Positions 10,484 through 18,134 of a DNA stretch of 64,000 nt are shown here, one piece after another; the first letter of the stretch is position 1; each line of letters starts with the position of its first letter. A model generated the notes under the pieces. The model was not told where the DNA came from. It did not search any database and saw nothing but the letters and a program-made list of their open reading frames with translations. The DNA is taken from positions 62,001 to 126,000 of the forward strand of contig NZ_LT629705.1 of the NCBI RefSeq assembly GCF_900103875.1. Direction: 5' to 3'. The stretch comes from Pseudomonas arsenicoxydans (GTDB lineage: Bacteria > Pseudomonadota > Gammaproteobacteria > Pseudomonadales > Pseudomonadaceae). The translations under genes were made by a program, and so were the position numbers.

Positions 10484-11929
10484 TCAGGAGCCGATGTAGC
10501 TGGTCTTCACGACCGTGTAGAACTCTTGCGCATAGCGACCTTGCTCACGGGAGCCATAGGATGAACCTTTACGCCCACCGAATGGAACGTGGTAATCCAC
10601 GCCCGCCGTCGGCAGATTGACCATCACCATCCCGGCCTGGGAGTGGCGTTTGAAGTGGTTGGCGTACTTCAGCGACGTGGTGGCGATACCCGCCGACAAA
10701 CCGAATTCGGTGTCGTTGGCCATGGCCAGTGCAGCGTCGTAATCCGCCACGCGAACCACGTTGGCCACCGGGCCGAAGATCTCTTCGCGGCTGATGCGCA
10801 TCGCGGCTTCGCTGTCGGCAAACAGCGTCGGCGCGAGGTAGTAGCCTTCGGTGTCGCACGTCACCAGACCACCGCCGCTGACCAGACGCGCACCTTCGGA
10901 CTGGCCGATGTCGATGTACTTCATGTCTTGTTCAAGCTGAGCCTGGGAAACCACCGGACCGATGTCGGTGCCGGATTTCAGGGCGTGGCCGACCTTGATC
11001 GACTTCATGCGCTCGGCCATGGCTTCGACGAATTTGTCGTGGATGCCGGCGGTGACGATAAAACGACTCGAAGCCGTGCAGCGCTGACCGGTGGAGTAGA
11101 ACGCACTCTGCACCGACAACTCGACCGCTTGTTTGAGGTCGGCGTCGTCGAGAACGATCTGCGGATTCTTGCCCCCCATTTCCAGCTGAACCTTGGCCTG
11201 GCGCGAGACGCAACTGACCGCGATCTGACGTCCGACACCGACGGAACCGGTGAAGCTGATGCCATCGACTTTCGGGCTTTGCACCAGCGCATCGCCAACC
11301 ACTCGACCGCTGCCCATCACCAGGTTGAACACGCCGGCCGGGAAGCCTGCGCGGGAGATGATTTCGGCCAGTGCCCACGCGCAACCTGGCACCAGATCGG
11401 CCGGTTTGAGCACGACGCAGTTACCGTAGGCCAGGGCTGGAGCGATTTTCCACGCTGGGATCGCAATCGGGAAGTTCCAAGGCGTGATCAGACCGACCAC
11501 ACCCAGCGCTTCGCGGGTGACTTCAACGTTAACGCCCGGGCGCACCGACGGCAGGTAATCACCGGACAGACGCAGGGTTTCACCGGCGAAGAATTTGAAA
11601 ATGTTGCCGGCGCGGGTCACTTCGCCAATGGCTTCCGGCAGGGTCTTGCCCTCTTCCCGGGCCAGTAGCGTGCCGAGCTCTTCACGACGGGCGAGGATTT
11701 CAGTGCCGACTTTATCCAGCGAGTCATGGCGAGCCTGAATACCCGAAGTCGACCAGGCCGGGAACGCGGCGCGAGCGGCGTCGATGGCCGCATGGACCTG
11801 GGCCAGATCGGCCTTGGCGTAGTTGCCGATGGTGTCGGTCAGTTCGGACGGGTTGATGTTGGCGCAGTAATCGCTGCCTGCCACCCACTCACCGTTGATG
11901 TAGTTATCAAAACGCTTTGAATCTGCCAC
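10484..11929 (-). CDS. 2,5-dioxovalerate (ketoglutarate semialdehyde) dehydrogenase
   Basis: An NAD(P)+-dependent aldehyde dehydrogenase (481 aa) assigned to oxidation of 2-ketoglutarate semialdehyde to 2-oxoglutarate, the last step of galactarate breakdown. Catalytic Cys284 lies in GQRCTASSR and general-base Glu250 in LEMGGK; the nucleotide-binding segment TPWNFP is present. The specific substrate is inferred from its place between kdgD and gudP, since ALDH sequence alone cannot fix it. The start is GTG at 11927-11929 behind AGGAG. A terminator-like hairpin separates it from kdgD, so its expression may be partly attenuated. Confidence 0.92.
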   Translation of the reverse strand: MADSKRFDNYINGEWVAGSDYCANINPSELTDTIGNYAKADLAQVHAAIDAARAAFPAWSTSGIQARHDSLDKVGTEILARREELGTLLAREEGKTLPEAIGEVTRAGNIFKFFAGETLRLSGDYLPSVRPGVNVEVTREALGVVGLITPWNFPIAIPAWKIAPALAYGNCVVLKPADLVPGCAWALAEIISRAGFPAGVFNLVMGSGRVVGDALVQSPKVDGISFTGSVGVGRQIAVSCVSRQAKVQLEMGGKNPQIVLDDADLKQAVELSVQSAFYSTGQRCTASSRFIVTAGIHDKFVEAMAERMKSIKVGHALKSGTDIGPVVSQAQLEQDMKYIDIGQSEGARLVSGGGLVTCDTEGYYLAPTLFADSEAAMRISREEIFGPVANVVRVADYDAALAMANDTEFGLSAGIATTSLKYANHFKRHSQAGMVMVNLPTAGVDYHVPFGGRKGSSYGSREQGRYAQEFYTVVKTSYIGS

Positions 11930-11947
11930 GGAATGTTCTCCTCACGC

Positions 11948-11972
11948 AAAAAGCCGCTGATCACTCAGCGGC
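11948..11972 (-). terminator. Terminator-like hairpin inside the galactarate operon
   Basis: On the minus strand an 8-bp stem (GCCGCTGA/TCAGCGGC) with a 4-nt loop is followed by five T. It lies between the kdgD stop and the dehydrogenase start. It has the form of a Rho-independent terminator and would reduce downstream expression. Confidence 0.7.
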
Positions 11973-11990
11973 CTTGTTTAATCGGGTGTG

Positions 11991-12902
11991 TTACTGCGCA
12001 CCTTGCTTGTCGATCAGCGCGGCGAGCATTTCGTACTCTTCGCCGGTCAGGTCGGTCAGCGGCGCACGCACAGGGCCTGCGTCATAGCCAGCAATTTTTG
12101 CCCCGGCCTTGACGATGCTCACTGCGTAACCGGCCTTGCGGTTACGGATGTCCAGGTACGGCAGGAAGAAGTCGTCGATGATCTTGCCAACGGTGGCGTG
12201 ATCGTCGCGAGCAATCGCGTGGTAGAAATCCATCGCGGTTTTCGGGATGAAGTTGAACACCGCCGAGGAGTAAACCGGCACGCCCAGGGCCTTGTAGGCA
12301 GCGGCGTACACTTCAGCGGTCGGCAGACCACCCAGGTAGCTGAAGCGATCACCGAGGCGGCGACGGATCGAAACCATCAACTCGATATCACCCAGGCCAT
12401 CCTTGTAACCGATCAGGTTCGGGCAGCGCTCAGCCAGACGTTCCAGCAGCGGAGCAGTCAGGCGGCAGACGTTGCGGTTGTAAACCACCACGCCGATTTT
12501 TACCGATTTGCACACGGCTTCAACGTGGGCGGCAACGCCATCCTGGCTGGCTTCGGTCAGGTAGTGCGGCAGCAACAACAGGCCTTTGGCGCCCAGACGC
12601 TCGGCTTCCTGGGCGTATTCGATGGCTTGACGTGTCGAACCACCTACACCGGCCAGGATCGGCACGCTGGTTTCGCAGGTGTCGACCGCAGTCTTGATGA
12701 TTTCCGAATATTCGCTGGCCGCCAGAGAGAAGAACTCACCGGTGCCGCCCGCGGCGAACAACGCCGTGGCGCCGTATGGGGCCAGCCATTCGAGACGCTT
12801 GATGTAACCAGCGCGATGGAAATCGCCCTGGGCATTGAAATCGGTGACCGGGAAAGACAGCAGGCCGGAAGAGAGGATGGACTTCAGTTCTTGTGGATTC
12901 AT
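11991..12902 (-). CDS. kdgD: 5-dehydro-4-deoxyglucarate dehydratase
   Basis: A DapA/HpcH-type (beta/alpha)8 Schiff-base enzyme (303 aa) that dehydrates and decarboxylates 5-keto-4-deoxyglucarate to 2-ketoglutarate semialdehyde. The family GTGEF motif is at about residues 53-57. The Tyr of VVYNRN (141) and the Schiff-base Lys167 in [10 protein letters not shown] match catalytic positions of the family. The ATG at 12900-12902 gives the usual length. It is first in the operon kdgD, dehydrogenase, gudP, garD. Upstream lie a -10/-35 pair and an operator-like palindrome shared with the GntR gene. Confidence 0.95.
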   Translation of the reverse strand: MNPQELKSILSSGLLSFPVTDFNAQGDFHRAGYIKRLEWLAPYGATALFAAGGTGEFFSLAASEYSEIIKTAVDTCETSVPILAGVGGSTRQAIEYAQEAERLGAKGLLLLPHYLTEASQDGVAAHVEAVCKSVKIGVVVYNRNVCRLTAPLLERLAERCPNLIGYKDGLGDIELMVSIRRRLGDRFSYLGGLPTAEVYAAAYKALGVPVYSSAVFNFIPKTAMDFYHAIARDDHATVGKIIDDFFLPYLDIRNRKAGYAVSIVKAGAKIAGYDAGPVRAPLTDLTGEEYEMLAALIDKQGAQ

Positions 12903-12962
12903 TATTCGAACACCCTAGGTAGCGACGTATGTTTGTGTGAGAAACCGTTCAGCTTTCGCCGA

Positions 12963-12982
12963 GTTGTAGGTCATCGTACAAC
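12963..12982 (-). promoter_or_regulatory. Operator-like palindrome at the kdgD promoter
   Basis: A 20-bp imperfect palindrome with GTTGTA/TACAAC ends. On the minus strand it overlaps a predicted -10 box TACGAT (12973-12978), 16 bp from a -35 box TTGACG (12995-13000). Read on the minus strand its first ten bases (GTTGTACGAT) recur at 15590 upstream of the GntR/FCD regulator gene. This suggests a common operator for that repressor. Confidence 0.6.
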
Positions 12983-13047
12983 TTAAATAATAACCGTCAA
13001 CTGCATTTCATCGCGAACCTCACATTTTGAGTCGGAAAGGTATTTTC

Positions 13048-13075
13048 TTGACGTAGGAAATTTCTCTTCTATGAT
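13048..13075 (+). promoter_or_regulatory. Predicted sigma-70 promoter of the PLC-like cassette
   Basis: A -35 box TTGACG (13048-13053) and a -10 box TATGAT (13070-13075) are separated by 16 bp. Each matches consensus at five of six positions. Transcription would start near 13082, at the edge of the LexA box. Confidence 0.65.
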
Positions 13076-13083
13076 TCGAATAA

Positions 13084-13099
13084 CTGTATATACATACAG
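13084..13099 (+). promoter_or_regulatory. LexA (SOS) box
   Basis: The sequence CTGTATATACATACAG has the CTG-N10-CAG form and differs by one base from the canonical CTGTATATATATACAG. It lies just downstream of the predicted -10 box and 41 bp before the ATG of the PLC-like gene, an effective place for LexA repression. No other CTG-N10-CAG site this close to consensus was noticed in the window, although no systematic scan was possible. Confidence 0.8.
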
Positions 13100-13140
13100 C
13101 TAAATTGAATCTATACCTACGACATATCAAGGAGCTAGAA

Positions 13141-14442
13141 ATGTCAGGTCTACACACACAACCGCAGGAAAATCCCAAGCAGGTCATCGTGAACCTGGAT
13201 GATCTTTTTACCGAACAGGGCGTCGCCATCGCCGATGGCGATTCGCTGGTTTTGCATCTCGGTGAACACAACGACGCACCTCAGACTTCCAGCACGCCAC
13301 CCGGCAAGGCCTTGAAAAACAGGCCGCAATTGCGGTTCGAGGGCGGCGAACACACGGCCATCGGTGACAGCACCCTGCTGCGTTTCATCAAGGACGCGCC
13401 TGCTGTCCCCGCTTCTCAGGTTGAACTGCATTTACCGAATGGGCTGGCGCTGACCTACGGCCAGATCGTTGCACTGAGCGCTGATTTTTATGGCATTCCC
13501 GATCAACCCGTCAGCGAAGGCGTCAGTGCTGCCGAGCGTATCCAGCGATTCAACAACGCCTTCAACTCGCTGGCCGTGCTGCCTGCATCCAATGCCGAGG
13601 CCAAGTTGATTCTTGGCGTCATGCAGAAGGAAATCGCCGCGGTTAAACAGGCGATCAAGGACGGCAAACAACCTCACGAAGCCTACGACGCGCTTGGTGA
13701 TACGTTGTCCGAAGAGTGGAACCGGATCACTGGCGGTGGCAGTTTCGTCTCGGCACTGTTTCCGTTGGGGCGTTACCTGAAACTGGCCGCCAACAACGCC
13801 GACCACTTTGGCGAATGGGCGCTTTTGGCCTATATCGCCGGTCATGCGGCAGCCCTGCAACAAGCGGTGAAAGCGCACAACAGCGGCGATGAAAAGCAAC
13901 TGGAACTGGCCTACGCGATGAACGCGTTTGCCGACCACTACCTGACCGACCTGTTTTCCGCCGGTCACTTACGCGTGCCCCGCAAGCAGCTGGCAGCGGT
14001 GGTCACACCGAGTGACCTGGGCTCGTTGATTACCCGCTTCATGCACGACGAAGACAGCAAGTTCGGCCTCAATGTGCGCAACGGCAACGGTGCGCAATGG
14101 CGCGCGTATGGCGACAAACGCTACTTCGACGACCTCTCCAACGCCAATCGCATCCAGGTGAATCAAGCGGTTCAGGTGTCGGCGGATGAAGTGTTTGCGG
14201 CATATCTCAGCGGCGTTGCACCGTCGCCCGGCAGTTTCGGCGCGCTGAAGCATCTGCCGGATTTGCAGGCAGTGCTGAACCTGGCGGGCAATTTTTCACC
14301 GCTGTTCAGGATGGAGGGCAACAAGGTGTTGCGCAGAAAGGACGTCAACAACTTGAACGACACCGCTACCGTCGATGACTGGTGGGGCTGGAGCACTTAC
14401 TTGCTGCTCAAGGACTACAAACCAACGGGCAATGTGGCCTGA
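13141..14442 (+). CDS. Zinc phospholipase C/P1 nuclease-like protein, SOS-controlled
   Basis: A 433-residue protein. Its central part carries the metal-ligand pattern of the zinc phospholipase C/P1 nuclease fold: D221 and H235 (spacing 14), then H266, D270 and H276 in [11 protein letters not shown]. These are the spacings of D55-H69 and H118-D122-H128 in Bacillus cereus PLC. H179 and H302 are possible further ligands. About 170 N-terminal residues look beta-rich and are unassigned. No signal peptide or membrane segment is visible, so release would need lysis or a dedicated route. The ATG at 13141 follows AAGGAG; an in-frame TTG 36 bp upstream lies over poor context. A LexA box controls it. 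The actual substrate (phospholipid or nucleic acid) is unknown. Confidence 0.75.
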   Translation: MSGLHTQPQENPKQVIVNLDDLFTEQGVAIADGDSLVLHLGEHNDAPQTSSTPPGKALKNRPQLRFEGGEHTAIGDSTLLRFIKDAPAVPASQVELHLPNGLALTYGQIVALSADFYGIPDQPVSEGVSAAERIQRFNNAFNSLAVLPASNAEAKLILGVMQKEIAAVKQAIKDGKQPHEAYDALGDTLSEEWNRITGGGSFVSALFPLGRYLKLAANNADHFGEWALLAYIAGHAAALQQAVKAHNSGDEKQLELAYAMNAFADHYLTDLFSAGHLRVPRKQLAAVVTPSDLGSLITRFMHDEDSKFGLNVRNGNGAQWRAYGDKRYFDDLSNANRIQVNQAVQVSADEVFAAYLSGVAPSPGSFGALKHLPDLQAVLNLAGNFSPLFRMEGNKVLRRKDVNNLNDTATVDDWWGWSTYLLLKDYKPTGNVA

Positions 14443-14453
14443 TAAGGAGATCA

Positions 14454-14648
14454 ATGATGACAATTAAATTGAAACTGGAATTGGCTTCGGGGCAATCGAT
14501 GAAGGGGGCGCCGTTGGAGTTGTTGGCCAAGGGAGTGGCGATTGCCCGGGCGGTGGTTGATGAGCATGGGCAGGTGGCATTCGATGCCAAGGCCGGGGCT
14601 TCCGAGTGGGCCGTGAGGGTGGATCGTTCGATTCTCAGTACCAGCTGA
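14454..14648 (+). CDS. Small protein (64 aa) downstream of the PLC-like gene
   Basis: Begins 11 bp after the PLC-like stop behind a good AAGGAG, so it is very probably co-transcribed. ATG codons at 14454 and 14457 are both usable. The sequence ([28 protein letters not shown]) has the alternating strand pattern of a small transthyretin/carboxypeptidase-regulatory-like beta sandwich. No signal peptide is seen. I do not recognise the family. A partner, chaperone or immunity role for the upstream protein is only a guess from position. Confidence 0.65.
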   Translation: MMTIKLKLELASGQSMKGAPLELLAKGVAIARAVVDEHGQVAFDAKAGASEWAVRVDRSILSTS

Positions 14649-14661
14649 TCCGCCGCACCTG

Positions 14662-14766
14662 ATCGTTCCCACGCTCTGCGTGGGAATGCAGCCAGGGACG
14701 CTCTGCGTCCTAAAGCGTGACGCGGAGCGTCACAAGAGGCATTCCCACGCAGAGCGTGGGAACGAT
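14662..14766. repeat. Nested palindromic repeat element
   Basis: Outer arms 14662-14689 and 14739-14766 are exact 28-bp reverse complements (start ATCGTTCCCACGCTCTGCG). Each arm is itself a hairpin (TTCCCACG/CGTGGGAA), and two more hairpins (GGACGC/GCGTCC and GTGACGC/GCGTCAC) lie between. This is a third repeat family, distinct from the others in the window. It lies between the convergent 64-aa gene and the GntR gene. Confidence 0.9.
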
Positions 14767-14786
14767 CTCACCTGTCAGGCAGGCAA

Positions 14787-15536
14787 TTACCCGCGCTGCG
14801 CCTCAGCCTCTTCATGCGCATGGCGCAGTCGTTCGCGGCTGTTGGTCAGGTGCAAACGCATCGCCGCTCGCGCCGCATCCGAATCCTGGCGCGCAATGGC
14901 GTCGTAAATCTCTTCGTGCTCACGGCTCAGGCGATTCATGTAGTGCTGCTGGTCATCATGGGCCAGGCGCGCGGAATTGAGGCGGGTGCGCGGAATAATG
15001 CTGGTGCCCAAGTGGGTCATGATGTCGGTGAAGTAGCGATTACCGGTCGACAGGGCGATTTGCAGGTGAAACTGGAAATCCGACGCCACGGCATCACTGG
15101 CATGGGAAACGCTTTCGTTCAATGCGTCCAGAGCCGCTCGCATCAATGCCAACTGCTCGGGGCTGCGACGTTGTGCGGCAAGGCCGGCGGATTCCACTTC
15201 CAGGCTGATGCGCAGCTCCAGAATCGCCAGCACGTCACGCAGCGTGACCACGGTGGCCGGGTCGATACGAAAACCGCTCGGGCTCGGTGTGTCGAGCACG
15301 AAGGTGCCGATGCCGTGGCGGGTTTCCACCTGTCCGGCGGCCTGCAAGCGGGAAATCGCCTCGCGAACCACGGTGCGGCTGACGCCATGGGCATCCATGA
15401 TTGCCGACTCGGTGGGCAATTTATCGCCACGTTTGAGGTGGCCGTCGCGGATCTGCTCGGACAGCACCGTCACCAATTCCTGTGCGAGGCTGCGGCGCTT
15501 GCGAGGGAGGCGAGGTGCGTCGATCGGGTTTTCCAT
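14787..15536 (-). CDS. GntR/FadR-family regulator, likely of galactarate catabolism
   Basis: A 249-residue transcription factor. The N-terminal winged helix (about 15-85) has the GntR signature (GDKLPTESAIMDAHGVSRT, VVREAISRLQAAG). The C-terminal FCD ligand domain is all-helical with Asp and His residues suited to metal or carboxylate binding. The ATG at 15534-15536 removes 14 poorly matching upstream residues. Proximity to the kdgD operon and a shared promoter motif suggest it represses that operon and itself, with a sugar acid or pathway intermediate as inducer. That role is inferred, not read from the protein. Confidence 0.88.
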   Translation of the reverse strand: MENPIDAPRLPRKRRSLAQELVTVLSEQIRDGHLKRGDKLPTESAIMDAHGVSRTVVREAISRLQAAGQVETRHGIGTFVLDTPSPSGFRIDPATVVTLRDVLAILELRISLEVESAGLAAQRRSPEQLALMRAALDALNESVSHASDAVASDFQFHLQIALSTGNRYFTDIMTHLGTSIIPRTRLNSARLAHDDQQHYMNRLSREHEEIYDAIARQDSDAARAAMRLHLTNSRERLRHAHEEAEAQRG

Positions 15537-15589
15537 GGTGAACGTCTTTCTCGAAAAATTCGGCTGAAACCGCATCATAGCTCAACACG

Positions 15590-15609
15590 GTTGTACGATC
15601 ACCCGCGAT
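15590..15609 (-). promoter_or_regulatory. Operator-like site upstream of the GntR gene
   Basis: GTTGTACGAT followed by CACC matches the kdgD-promoter site over its first ten bases and three of the next four. On the minus strand it lies just upstream of a TATGAT -10 box (15574-15579), covering the -35 to -10 region. This fits autoregulation. The right half is less palindromic than at kdgD. Confidence 0.45.
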
Positions 15610-15634
15610 CAAATCGCCTGATCACTGAAACCTT

Positions 15635-15735
15635 GTAGGAGCTGTCGAGTGAAACGAGGCTGCGATCTTTTGATCTTGCTCTGTTGAAAAACAACATCAA
15701 AAGATCGCAGCCTCGTTTCACTCGACCGCTCCTAC
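15635..15735. repeat. Inverted repeat of the GTAGGAGCT family
   Basis: Two arms of about 40 bp (15635-15675 and 15695-15735) with core GAGTGAAACGAGGCTGCGAT pair almost perfectly, with a mismatch in the outer part. The element separates the GntR gene and the end of the ABC exporter gene. Confidence 0.9.
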
Positions 15736-15749
15736 TTTGGCGGTGGTGT

Positions 15750-17477
15750 TTATGCGGTCACGGCCTGGTCCACCAAATGCCCGTTTTCAATGCGCACATG
15801 CCGTGGGTGGAAGCGTTTCAGACTGCTGCGATGCCCGACGCTGACGATACTCAGCCCCGGAATCTCATCGATCAAGGCTTGATACAGCGACCCTTCATCC
15901 TCTTCGTCCATCGCCGAGGTGGCTTCGTCCATGTACAGCCACTTCGGTGCAAACAGCAGCGCGCGGGCGAAGGCCAACCGTTGCTGCTCGCCCGGCGACA
16001 ACATGCGCTGCCAGTGATTGGCTTCGTCCAGACGCGCGACGAGGTGCGGCAAACGGCAGGTTTCCAGCACATGCACGTAACGCTCATGCGGATACGTATC
16101 GCCGGCCTGTGGATAACTCAGCGCTTCGCGGAGCGTACCAATGGGCAGATAGGGCTTTTGCGGCAGGAACAGATAACGCGAGGTCGGCAGACGAATACTG
16201 CCGTGACCGGCGGGCCACAGATGCCCCATCGCCCGGAGCAAGGTCGATTTGCCGCTGCCGGAACGGCCGCTGAGCATGACGCGCTCGCCCTCCTCCACCG
16301 TCATCTCGGCGTTGGTCAGCAGGTGACGACCGTCAGCCAGATCAAGACCGAGGTTGTGCACGCGCAATGCCGTACCCACGTTCTGCACGTCGATGGCTGG
16401 CGCACGCTCTTCGTTGTCAGTCATGGCCTGGCGGAAGCTCAGCAGACGATCACAGGTGGCGCGCCACTCGGCGAGGTCCTGGTACGCACTGATGAACCAG
16501 CTGAAGTTCTCTTGCACATTGCCGAACGCGGAGTTGATTTGCATCAGCTCACCGAGCTCGATCTTGCCGGCAAAGTAACGCGGCGCCGCGACCATGAACG
16601 GGAAGATGATTGCGATCTGAGCATAACCGGACGTGAAGAAAGTCAGGCGCTTGGACACTTTCATGATGTCCCAGAAGTTATGCCAGACCAGACCGAAGCG
16701 ACTGCTCAGTCGGCGGTTCTCGTTGGGCTCGCCGTTGTACAACGCGATGCTCTCGGCATTCTCGCGGACCCGCACCATGGAGAAACGCAGGTCGGCTTCG
16801 AAACGTTGTTGGTTGTTGTTGAGGCCGATCAAACGACGACCGATCACATGCGTCAGCCAGCTGCCGACGGCGGCGTAAACCAGTGCGCACCAAAACATGT
16901 AGCCGGGGATCGTGAAGCCAAACACTTCGATGCTGCCTGATACGCCCCACAAAATGATCGAAAACGACACCAGGCTGACGATGTTCCGTATCAGCCCAAG
17001 GCCCAGGCCCAAGGTGTTGGTGGTGAATTTATTGAGGTCTTCGGAAATCCGCTGGTCCGGGTTATCGGTATAGCCGCCCTGCTCCAGCTGGTAATAATTC
17101 TTGCTGCCCAGCCAACGGGCAAAGTGTTTTTCGGTGAGCCAGGCTCGCCAGCGAATGGTCAGCATCTGAGTCAGATAGAGCCGGTACACCGCCCCCAGGA
17201 TCGCCACCGCCGCAATGCCGCAGAAATACAGAATCAACTGCCAGAAGGCGGCTTCGTCCTTCTTTTGCAGGGCGTTATAGAAGTCTTTGTACCAACTGTT
17301 GATCCACACCGAAATCGCCACGCTGAACAGCGACAGCGCAATCACGGCAATGAGCAACGTCCAGGCCTTGCCCTTCTCTTCGCTGCGCCAGTAAGGCGTG
17401 GTCATCGCCCAGACTTTGCGAAAAAACTGCCCGCGCACAGCATCGTTGACCGCGGAATATTCAGCGTTCTGATTCAT
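15750..17477 (-). CDS. ABC transporter, fused permease/ATPase (YddA/SbmA-like)
   Basis: A 575-residue half-transporter of the peroxisomal-type ABC family (YddA, with an SbmA/BacA-like membrane part). The membrane domain covers about residues 1-340 and begins with a conserved FWQL/YFCGIAAVA region. The ATPase follows with Walker A GRSGSGKST, signature LSPGEQQR, Walker B KWLYMDEATSAMDE and the H-loop VGHRSS. It probably works as a homodimer in the inner membrane. The transported compound is unknown; relatives carry peptides, cobalamin or long-chain lipids. It is a lone gene downstream of roxR with a hairpin between. Confidence 0.88.
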   Translation of the reverse strand: MNQNAEYSAVNDAVRGQFFRKVWAMTTPYWRSEEKGKAWTLLIAVIALSLFSVAISVWINSWYKDFYNALQKKDEAAFWQLILYFCGIAAVAILGAVYRLYLTQMLTIRWRAWLTEKHFARWLGSKNYYQLEQGGYTDNPDQRISEDLNKFTTNTLGLGLGLIRNIVSLVSFSIILWGVSGSIEVFGFTIPGYMFWCALVYAAVGSWLTHVIGRRLIGLNNNQQRFEADLRFSMVRVRENAESIALYNGEPNENRRLSSRFGLVWHNFWDIMKVSKRLTFFTSGYAQIAIIFPFMVAAPRYFAGKIELGELMQINSAFGNVQENFSWFISAYQDLAEWRATCDRLLSFRQAMTDNEERAPAIDVQNVGTALRVHNLGLDLADGRHLLTNAEMTVEEGERVMLSGRSGSGKSTLLRAMGHLWPAGHGSIRLPTSRYLFLPQKPYLPIGTLREALSYPQAGDTYPHERYVHVLETCRLPHLVARLDEANHWQRMLSPGEQQRLAFARALLFAPKWLYMDEATSAMDEEDEGSLYQALIDEIPGLSIVSVGHRSSLKRFHPRHVRIENGHLVDQAVTA

Positions 17478-17508
17478 GGATAAGGCTCAATAAAGAAAAG
17501 AACACACA

Positions 17509-17534
17509 CGAACCGATCATAAATGATCGGTTCG
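17509..17534 (-). terminator. Hairpin after roxR
   Basis: A perfect 12-bp inverted repeat (CGAACCGATCAT) with a 2-nt centre between roxR and the ABC gene. The following bases on the minus strand are GT-rich rather than a clean T-run, so termination is likely but not certain. A dyad-binding protein site is the alternative. Confidence 0.5.
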
Positions 17535-17573
17535 GGTTACTGCGAGCGCAGGCGATGATCGTTCAGCGCCCGT

Positions 17574-18134
17574 TCAGCGGCGCACCGGACGCTTTTGCAG
17601 TTTGCGCTGCAGCGTGCGGCGATGCATGCCCAAGGCGCGGGCAGTGGCGGAGATGTTGCCTTCGTGCTCGGTCAACACGCGCTGGATGTGTTCCCACTGC
17701 AGGCGGTCCACGGACATCGGGTTTTCCGGCACCAGGGTGTCGAGGTCGGCATGCTCGGAGAGCAGCGCAGCCAGCACGTCGTCGGCGTCTGCCGGTTTGC
17801 ACAGGTAATTGCAGGCGCCGCGCTTGATTGCCTCGACGGCGGTGGCGATGCTGGAGTAACCGGTGAGGATCACCACGCGCATTTCCGGGTCGAGTTCGAG
17901 CAGTTTGGGCAGCAGCACCAGACCCGAGTCGCCGTCCATTTTCAGGTCCAGCGCGGCATAATCCGGGATGTCGGCCTGGGCAATGGTCAGGCCTTCTTCG
18001 GCGGAACCGGCGGTGCTGACGCGAAAACCACGACGGGCCATGGCGCGGGCCATTACGCGGGTGAAGGTTGCATCGTCGTCCACCAGCAGCAAATGCGGCA
18101 GTTCTTCGCCTTCAACTTGGATCTCGTCACTCAT
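17574..18134 (-). CDS. roxR: Redox response regulator RoxR
   Basis: A RegA/PrrA/ActR-type response regulator of 186 residues. The receiver domain has the acidic pair at DD19-20, phospho-acceptor Asp63 (ALDLKMDGDSG), the Thr of LTGYSS and a Lys in CKPAD. The C-terminal Fis-type helix-turn-helix (ATARALGMHRRTLQRKL) is nearly invariant in the family. In Pseudomonas, RoxSR controls cyanide-insensitive and other terminal oxidases. The ATG at 18132-18134 overlaps the end of roxS by 8 bp, indicating translational coupling. An upstream in-frame start would give an unrelated 20-residue extension. Confidence 0.95.
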   Translation of the reverse strand: MSDEIQVEGEELPHLLLVDDDATFTRVMARAMARRGFRVSTAGSAEEGLTIAQADIPDYAALDLKMDGDSGLVLLPKLLELDPEMRVVILTGYSSIATAVEAIKRGACNYLCKPADADDVLAALLSEHADLDTLVPENPMSVDRLQWEHIQRVLTEHEGNISATARALGMHRRTLQRKLQKRPVRR

